DNA of 64,000 nucleotides, from positions 1-64,000 of the forward strand of contig FLMG01000549.1 in the NCBI GenBank assembly GCA_900088475.1, given 5' to 3'. The notes below the pieces were generated by a model. The model made no database searches. It saw nothing but the letters and a program-made list of their open reading frames with translations, and was not told the origin of the DNA. Of this stretch, positions 58,497 through 64,000 are shown in pieces. The stretch's first letter is position 1. Each line of letters starts with the position of its first letter. This DNA comes from Hyphochytrium catenoides (lineage: Eukaryota > Sar > Hyphochytriomycetes > Hyphochytriales > Hyphochytriaceae). A program made the position numbers and the translations under genes.

Positions 58497-59857
58497 ATGC
58501 CAGGGAAGCCTCACCACCCAGTTATTGTACAGCCTATGGGGTCGAAATCCACCCTAAAGAGCTATGTAGGGGACGACTTCTATTACGGTCGAATGGCTAG
58601 GTGGTTTGTTAACTGTTTCTCTTAGGTGCTCTCTACAAGACCATGGAGCATTCCTTGTTCAGTACTGCCTATCACGGCAGTTCTGCTGTATCTGCACTTC
58701 ACTCATGGTATGTACCAGTCTGGGGCTCTGGGCCATATTAGTTAATCTAATAATGTGTACTCTCCCCTAAGGGGTTGCACTCACATCCTCCCAGGCGATA
58801 GGAGCGGTGATGGCAGGATTGGCCATGCACTTGGGAGCAAATCTAACCAATACCTTGTACGACCATATCAAGGTACTTAGAGCCTTGTTCATTGCTTCAC
58901 GCTGTCAGTCATTTTGACCCGAATGCTTCCTAGGGCACCGATAAAGAAGCCACCGCCGCCGACCGGACTCTTGTAGACGGGTATGCTTACACGTTTGCTT
59001 TGCTGCTCTGTGATCCGTACGTACTCATTAATTTTTCAGAGAGCTAACAGAAGATGAGGTCCAGTTCCTGTCGCTTGTATGCTACGGCTCAGCATTGGCC
59101 ATCGTCTACTACAGCCACCCCGAAAACCTGTTTGTCGCTTATATGTTAACCTTAGTGGGAATATGTTCCGGCTTCCTTTATACAGCGGATCCAGGAAGGT
59201 AATTGGCGACTATAGGCCCTTCAAGGGGTGATTCGAGGTCTTACCACTTGCTCTTGGATACAGCTTGAAGTATTACGCTCTAGGAGATGTGGCCATCTTT
59301 CTTTCGTTTGGTCCTGGCCTAGCGGCGTTTACATGCGCGTTGTGCAACGTCTACGACTTAGAGATCCTGTTTTTTGTCATTCCGATGGCTCTGCCCGTAG
59401 TCGCTATTCTGGTAAGTTATATCTGACCGTGGTAGCGTGACAGATCACTTGAGCTAATGGCATTTTGATAAGCATGCCAACAATGCCAGAGACATTGAGG
59501 CTGACACAAAGGCTGGGGCAAAGACAGTGGCCAACATTCTTGGATTCCAGAGGTCCTACACGTACTTTTGGATATTGCTTGCTGGCGTATTCGCTAGTGT
59601 ACTAGTGCTTGCAGTGCGCCAGCTCAACATTGTGTTTCTGCTTCCGTGGATGACCCTACCGATGGTCAAAAATTTGCTCAGTCGCTTCAATGAGAAGGTA
59701 TTATCCTCCTTGGATGTACGTCGTATGAGGGTCTGAACTATGTCATCTTCTGTCATAGGAGATAAAGGGTCTTGTGGAGAAAACTGCGATTTTTCAGACA
59801 GCTTTCGGAATACTCTACTTAGGAAGCCTTTGTCTTTGGGGAATGCAGAAGTCCTAG
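58497..59857 (+). CDS. UbiA-family prenyltransferase, UBIAD1/MenA type
   Basis: Eight exons (58497-58600, 58640-58707, 58772-58872, 58934-58980, 59040-59198, 59264-59411, 59473-59697, 59759-59857) join in frame to 316 residues. The family attaches an isoprenoid chain to a naphthoquinone (menaquinone/phylloquinone precursor) within a membrane. RPWSIPCSVLPITAVLL opens the core. The first Asp-rich motif lies in ANLTNTLYDHIKGTDKE, followed by DRTLVDGEL. YALGDVAIFLSFGPG lies in the middle, and the second motif is ILHANNARDIEADTKAGAKT, shortly after. These match UBIAD1 in order and spacing, and MenA/ABC4 of plastids nearly as well. About eight hydrophobic segments are present. The start ATG at 58497 is the first that joins in frame. 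Whether it is mitochondrial, Golgi or plastid cannot be told. Confidence 0.92.
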
Positions 59858-60224
59858 ATCAACAAGAACAAAAGAAGTCGACACTAAGGAAGAGTCTGAC
59901 TGAGTATGCATTAAAGCTTGTGCAGTCACAAGCAACACCCAGATGTAGGCTATAAATACGTAGGGCAACATCCAGACAGGTCTGGAGCACTTCGGGTGAC
60001 AAGTAGACATGCACAACAGAACTGTGGCCTCTAGAGTCCTCAGCTAACATATACAGTTTGCTCGCAGAGCTATACATAAAAGTCTAGTTCTATACAATTG
60101 CCCCTGGAAACAAGTAGCGGTTCGGGGATACAAACTTATAGCTGGTCTCGTTGCCTTCTAGAGCAGCACCTATTAGAAGATGAGCCAAGCTTAGCCGCTT
60201 GTTTGCATTCCTTTGGTACACGAG
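59858..60224. other. Convergent intergenic region
   Basis: About 370 bases between the prenyltransferase stop codon and the sirtuin stop codon on the other strand, holding both 3' UTRs. Nothing else is seen. Confidence 0.5.
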
Positions 60225-61496
60225 TCACCCACCTTGTGATGCCTCCAATGAATCAAGCGCCTCTGGAAGCTCCCAGTCCAGTTGTCTACACAGCTCCTTG
60301 ACGATATCATTGCAGTTCCCCATGAGCTCTATGTCAAACTTGTTCGGCTGACCGACAAGTTCTCTGTTAATGAGTACTACCGGAACATGCGCAGGTGTCG
60401 CGAAGGCAATGCCTCTTACGGGATTGACTTTAAGCGACGAGCCCATCACAATGACAAGGTCTGCTTCCTTTAGGTCCTCTTCCAGCATCTCGTGGAAAAC
60501 TGACGGGAGCTTTTCGCCGAAAAAGATTATGTCAGGCTTCACTACCCCTACACCACACTCTTTGCACATAGGGACGCGCTGATTCATGACGTCGTCCCGA
60601 ATTGAATCCGAGTTGACTTTCAGCCCACATTCCATGCACGTTGCACTCTCAAAGTGACCATGGCAACGTAGGGCCTTCTCCCTACTCACTCCAGCTAGAA
60701 GCTCCAACCCGTCAATATTCTGTGTATAGTTCCGGAGCAGCTTTCCTTTTTCCTCCAGCATGCGAATAAAGTAGTGAGACGGACTTGGTATGTACTTTGG
60801 CGGCGATGCCGGAAATAGCTCTCTTGCAAAAGCAAAGAATGGCCTTGGATTTTCTCTGAAGAAGCTAAGGTCAAACATGCTCTGAGGGCTTGGCAGTCTA
60901 TACTCCTCTAAGCGGCTGTAGATGCCATTCTCTGATCGGAAGTCAGGGATGCCACATGAGACCGAGATACCAGCACCCGTTAGCACTAGTATCTTCTCAG
61001 ATGTCTTTAGGAGCTCAACCATATCGTCCAAGGTGTTCACCGACATAAGTTTCTCCCGTCCACGGTTCTGATATTCGAGCAGCCCGATGCCATGAGAAAT
61101 AATAAAAACCCATAGTTCCTCCTCAGACGGGCTGTGTTCGCCGGAAGCCACAGAAAGACCAAATATCTTGAGCAAGTCTTTAGGATTGGTTCCTTTCTGC
61201 TTCTGGCCAATAAGCCATTCGTGAAAGCTCATGCTTTCGTCCTCCGTCTCGTCCTCATTTGCGGAAGCGGGAGGCACCTCTAAATTTTCCACATTGTCCT
61301 GAATACTAGCATTCGAGTCCAGACCTGAGACGATACGATCTGCGCCATATTCCTCACTTTCCGAACCCGCTAGGCTCTCAAAGTTACCAGTAAGACTCTT
61401 TGAGCAAATGGCTTCTGCATCTTCCTCTATCCGCTGCCGCTTCACTAGGAGGTCAGGGTGGCCTTGGCCGGCTTCGCAGGCCCTTCCACCCTCCAT
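60225..61496 (-). CDS. SIRT1-type NAD-dependent protein deacylase
   Basis: A single exon of 423 codons from the ATG at 61496. Class I sirtuins remove acyl groups from lysines using NAD. An acidic N-terminal region of about 125 residues precedes the core. Core motifs are LTGAGISVSCGIPDFRS near residue 172, RNYTQNIDGLE near 256, catalytic His279 (CHGHF), a zinc site at C287, C290, C311 and C314 (CMEC, CKEC) and MGSSLKVNPV near 351. Just before the core, EEELWVFIISHG and SVNTLDDMVELL match the SIRT1-specific helices, and PSPQSMFDLSFFRENPRPF is also SIRT1-like. All residues needed for catalysis are seen. Nuclear location is inferred from the SIRT1 type; the stretch KRQRIEED near residue 19 may be a nuclear localisation signal. 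Confidence 0.95.
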   Translation of the reverse strand: MEGGRACEAGQGHPDLLVKRQRIEEDAEAICSKSLTGNFESLAGSESEEYGADRIVSGLDSNASIQDNVENLEVPPASANEDETEDESMSFHEWLIGQKQKGTNPKDLLKIFGLSVASGEHSPSEEELWVFIISHGIGLLEYQNRGREKLMSVNTLDDMVELLKTSEKILVLTGAGISVSCGIPDFRSENGIYSRLEEYRLPSPQSMFDLSFFRENPRPFFAFARELFPASPPKYIPSPSHYFIRMLEEKGKLLRNYTQNIDGLELLAGVSREKALRCHGHFESATCMECGLKVNSDSIRDDVMNQRVPMCKECGVGVVKPDIIFFGEKLPSVFHEMLEEDLKEADLVIVMGSSLKVNPVRGIAFATPAHVPVVLINRELVGQPNKFDIELMGNCNDIVKELCRQLDWELPEALDSLEASQGG

Positions 61497-62067
61497 GGTA
61501 GTGGAGATAGTCAGACAGCAGCTAGCAGTTCCTCTCCCTGTCCCTTTGGACCTCCGTCAACTGGACGCTCTGAGGTCCTACTTGCGGATGTACGTTCTGC
61601 GTGTTCCAAAGACTTCGTCCTTTGATCGGCTCCACTCTGACATCTAGTCAATGCTTTCAATAGTTCTGGCGTGGCGTCTCTTAGCCTCGGTGCTCACATC
61701 AGAGCACTACAGCAGGAGCTGCACCAGGTCTGACAAACCCACGGCTCATTTTCAAACATTTCTAATATTGACAATGGTGTGACAAGCTTATTCTAAATCT
61801 AGACAAACTGTTGGTTATCGCGTTGGTAGCTGAGCTAACGTCCTTGTGTATGAATGGTGGCGCTGATGCGGCGATGATGGCTTCACAGCATCAGAAGCAT
61901 CAGAAGTCCTTTAGAAGAATTCGCCCCAAATCACACGGGAGGCGCCTCAATAGACCATCGAAGTGGCTTCATCGATAAAAGGTTAAGGCCGTGGTGTTAT
62001 CAACGCTCGCTCGATTAAGTTAACGAACGGTTGGCACCCTTGTGAAAGCTACGTGATTCTGCAAGCA
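61497..62067. promoter_or_regulatory. Divergent promoter region of the sirtuin and RPF2
   Basis: The 571 bases between divergent starts contain no supported exon. It must hold both promoters. A GATGATGG-type GAT-rich patch at about 61,863-61,900 is the only local pattern seen. Confidence 0.45.
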
Positions 62068-63541
62068 ATGGTACTTTCCGGTTTAAAGATCAAAAAGAAG
62101 ACGATTCTGGATGCGGAGGGAAAGCCAGTGGAGGTAGCGGCGAAGGCAAAGCTCGTTAAGAGCAAGAGTCGGCTGAAAAGCGGGTAAGCACTTTGGTACG
62201 ACGACATAAGCTACTAGAGCGTTAAAAATAGTGTCACTTGCTTAGCGGCAAGAAAAAGCTGAAAGCGAGGACAGTCAGACTGCAGAAGAAGAAGGAGACA
62301 CAACTTGTGGAGGACGTAAAGAGCGCTCTAGTGCTCAGAGGCAATAAGACTTCCCAAACAATTAATGAAGTTCTCAAAGACCTGGTAAGCCAAGTCTCCG
62401 GGGCCCTGTCTGCCACCTCATTTCTTGCGCAGTGCTGATCAATTTACCTGCAGAAGCTACTTAAGGCACCGGATGCGAAGATCTTGCAGAAGAAGAACGA
62501 CATTCATGCATTTGAAGATGAGAATTCACTTGAGTTCCTAACGACTAAGAATGAATGCCCTCTCTTTCTTATCGGGAGCCACACGAAGAAGCGACCTGAC
62601 AATCTGATAATGGTACGTGTGCATACGAGCCTACGCAAGTGCAGACGTCATGCATTCACTGACTGTTCACGCTTAGGGGCGCACGTACGATGGTCATATT
62701 CTAGACATGATCGAGTTTGGAGTAGACAAGGCAGTTTCAATCGCAGAGCTGAAGGTATGTGACGGCCAACAAGTATCCCGAAAGAGCTGTGGTGCGCTGA
62801 CGCTCCTGCCTAAAGGGCAAGACAAAGCAAGTGGGGTCCAAGCCATGCTTTATCTTCCAGGGAGATGATTGGGAGCGAGATGAGACCTTGAAGAAGGCCA
62901 AGAACATGCTGTTAGGTACGTCATCGTCTGGCATTAAGCTGTCGTTCTAGCTGCAGCCATAGGACATGCTATCTTGGCCTTCTATGCCTTGCTTCGTTCG
63001 GGGCTTTTATACGTCTGCTGAGCCTCACGCCCAACTTGTTACCACATCCAATAGATTTTTTCCGGGGAACTGTTGTCAGCGCTATCAACCTCGCGGGCTT
63101 AGATCACGTCGTCTGTTGCACCTCCGCCAATAGCAAGATTCTTCTCCGGTGCTATGCTATTCATTTCAAAANNNNNNNNNNNNNNNNNNNNNNNNNNNNN
63201 NNNNNNNNNNNNNNNNNNNNNNNNNNNNNNNNNNNNNNNNNNNNNGAGGTTTGCTGCGACAGACTTGCTCAAGGAGGCTCTGCGAAAGCCAAAGGGGTAA
63301 GTCGGAGCTGGTGTGGAGTTCCGTTCACTGCCGACTTTCTTATATACTTTTCTGCAGCTTGGCACCGAAAAAAGTCAAGAACATCACTAGAGACGAGCTT
63401 TCTGGTGACAAGTTTGGTCGCATCCACATGGAGAAACAAGATCTGAGCACCATGCAAGTGAAACGAATGAAGGCTTTGCGAGCTTCAAAAGATAAGGAGG
63501 CGCAGAAAGGTAGTAAGGTCGCAGAAAGCACCGCAGACTAA
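62068..63541 (+). CDS. RPF2: RPF2, Brix-domain ribosome biogenesis factor
   Basis: RPF2 works with RRS1 to load 5S rRNA, uL18 and uL5 onto pre-60S particles in the nucleolus. Exons 62068-62183, 62246-62384, 62454-62612, 62677-62754, 62816-62915, 63056 into the gap, and a last exon ending at 63541 join in frame. A basic N-terminus leads to SALVLRGNKTSQTINEVLKD, then KKNDIHAFEDENSLEFL and GSHTKKRPDNLIMGRTYDGHI, all Brix/RPF2 hallmarks, then LLDFFRGTVVSAINLAGLDHV. After the gap the C-terminal part ends in a Lys/Ala-rich tail. The gap removes part of one exon. An exon donor GTAAGT at about 63,298 and acceptor at about 63,357 bound the last intron. Confidence 0.93.
63172..63245. other. Assembly gap (74 N) inside RPF2
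   Basis: Undetermined bases interrupt the Brix-domain region after CTATTCATTTCAAAA. Both sides stay coding, so the gap is a missing stretch of exon or exon plus intron and not a gene break. Confidence 0.95.
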
Positions 63542-63697
63542 CCGACCTATCATTATTTTGCCACTTAGCTCTATCGCTCATGTACACATACCAGCAATGT
63601 AAGTAATGAGAAGAAGCGTTATCTGAAACCAGCACTAGCTAGAAGGTCCACATTCTATTGTATATCTCTCGGTCCCGATGTTCGTTACAAGGTTACT

Positions 63698-64000
63698 TCA
63701 AGCCACTGGCTCCTCTGCCTGTTCTGGAGCATCAGGGGACTCTACTTTGCCACTCACTGGTGCATTAATGTCTGCTTGTGGCGAATCCTCGTTCTGCTGA
63801 TTGTTGGCAGGGAGTCCCTCATTTTGATTTTCAATGAAGTAACGCACGTCTGCCAAGATAAGAGTCTTTTCCTGGTCCGTGGTCAAACCGTACATTCTCT
63901 CGAGAACACTCAGCTGATAGCCCTTTAGTCAGTCATCATCCGTCATTTAACGCGGAGTACATAAGTCACCGTACCTTGGACTCCAGGGGCAGTCGATTGT
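63698..64000 (-). CDS. C-terminal end of an unrecognised gene, cut by the window edge
   Basis: On the minus strand two exon pieces are visible. The outer one runs off the window at 64,000 and ends in a GT donor near 63,975 (NRLPLESK), and the inner one runs from about 63,909 to the TGA at 63698-63700. The inner exon reads LSVLERMYGLTTDQEKTLI, then ADVRYFIEN, followed by an acidic, Pro/Gln-rich low-complexity tail. Phase is consistent across the intron. The family is not recognised. It converges on RPF2 with about 156 bases between stop codons. Confidence 0.6.

Noticed and set aside
1-64000. CRISPR array, prophage, integrated virus or insertion sequence
   Set aside because: No regularly spaced repeats with unique spacers, no transposase, reverse transcriptase, integrase or capsid motif was recognised on either strand; the only repeats are short tandem duplications.

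Overview
The window looks like nuclear DNA of a unicellular, probably flagellated eukaryote. Genes carry many short GT-AG introns (roughly 40-300 bases), base composition is balanced, and the genes are eukaryotic throughout: UNC119, CYP51, codanin-1, CCDC13, ribosomal protein eS12, a SIRT1-type sirtuin and RPF2. CCDC13 and UNC119 both point to cilia. The START-FYVE protein and the TLC/HEAT/cyclic-nucleotide-binding fusion suggest a stramenopile or related protist or alga, but this placement is an inference and no marker here settles it.

Layout. 1-4.7 kb: pyrimidine-rich start, UNC119 (+), then a protein with a likely mitochondrial presequence and a GCK-like domain (+). 5.1-16.7 kb: three minus-strand genes, namely a START-like/FYVE/PUB protein, sterol 14-alpha-demethylase (CYP51) and an EMB8/ABHD-type alpha/beta hydrolase. 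17.8-25.4 kb: a large many-exon codanin-1 homologue (+) with a tandem duplication across its stop codon. 25.9-26.9 kb: a DES-type sphingolipid desaturase (-). 27-29.4 kb: no recognised gene. 29.4-33.6 kb: a RING-H2 protein (+) and a CCDC13 homologue (-), convergent. 34.9-38 kb: eS12 (-) divergent from an intronless 657-residue helical protein of unknown function (+). 38-43 kb: sparse, with an interstitial telomere-like tract and one PH-domain gene. 43.2-46.9 kb: a basic, low-complexity protein with two PDZ-like domains (+), interrupted by an assembly gap. 47.2-57.7 kb: one very long minus-strand gene in which a TLC-type transporter core is followed by helical repeats and two cyclic-nucleotide-binding folds. 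58.5-63.5 kb: a UBIAD1/MenA-type prenyltransferase (+), a SIRT1-type deacylase (-) and RPF2 (+). The window ends inside another minus-strand gene.

Functional themes are ciliary trafficking (UNC119, CCDC13), membrane lipids and lipid signalling (CYP51, desaturase, START-FYVE, PH protein, hydrolase, prenyltransferase), chromatin (codanin-1 with an ASF1-binding-like motif, sirtuin) and ribosomes (eS12, RPF2). These are neighbours on a eukaryotic chromosome, and nothing shows that they act as one pathway. Exon joins were worked out by eye from splice sites and reading frame; long multi-exon genes are given as spans. Three runs of N are present, two of them inside genes.
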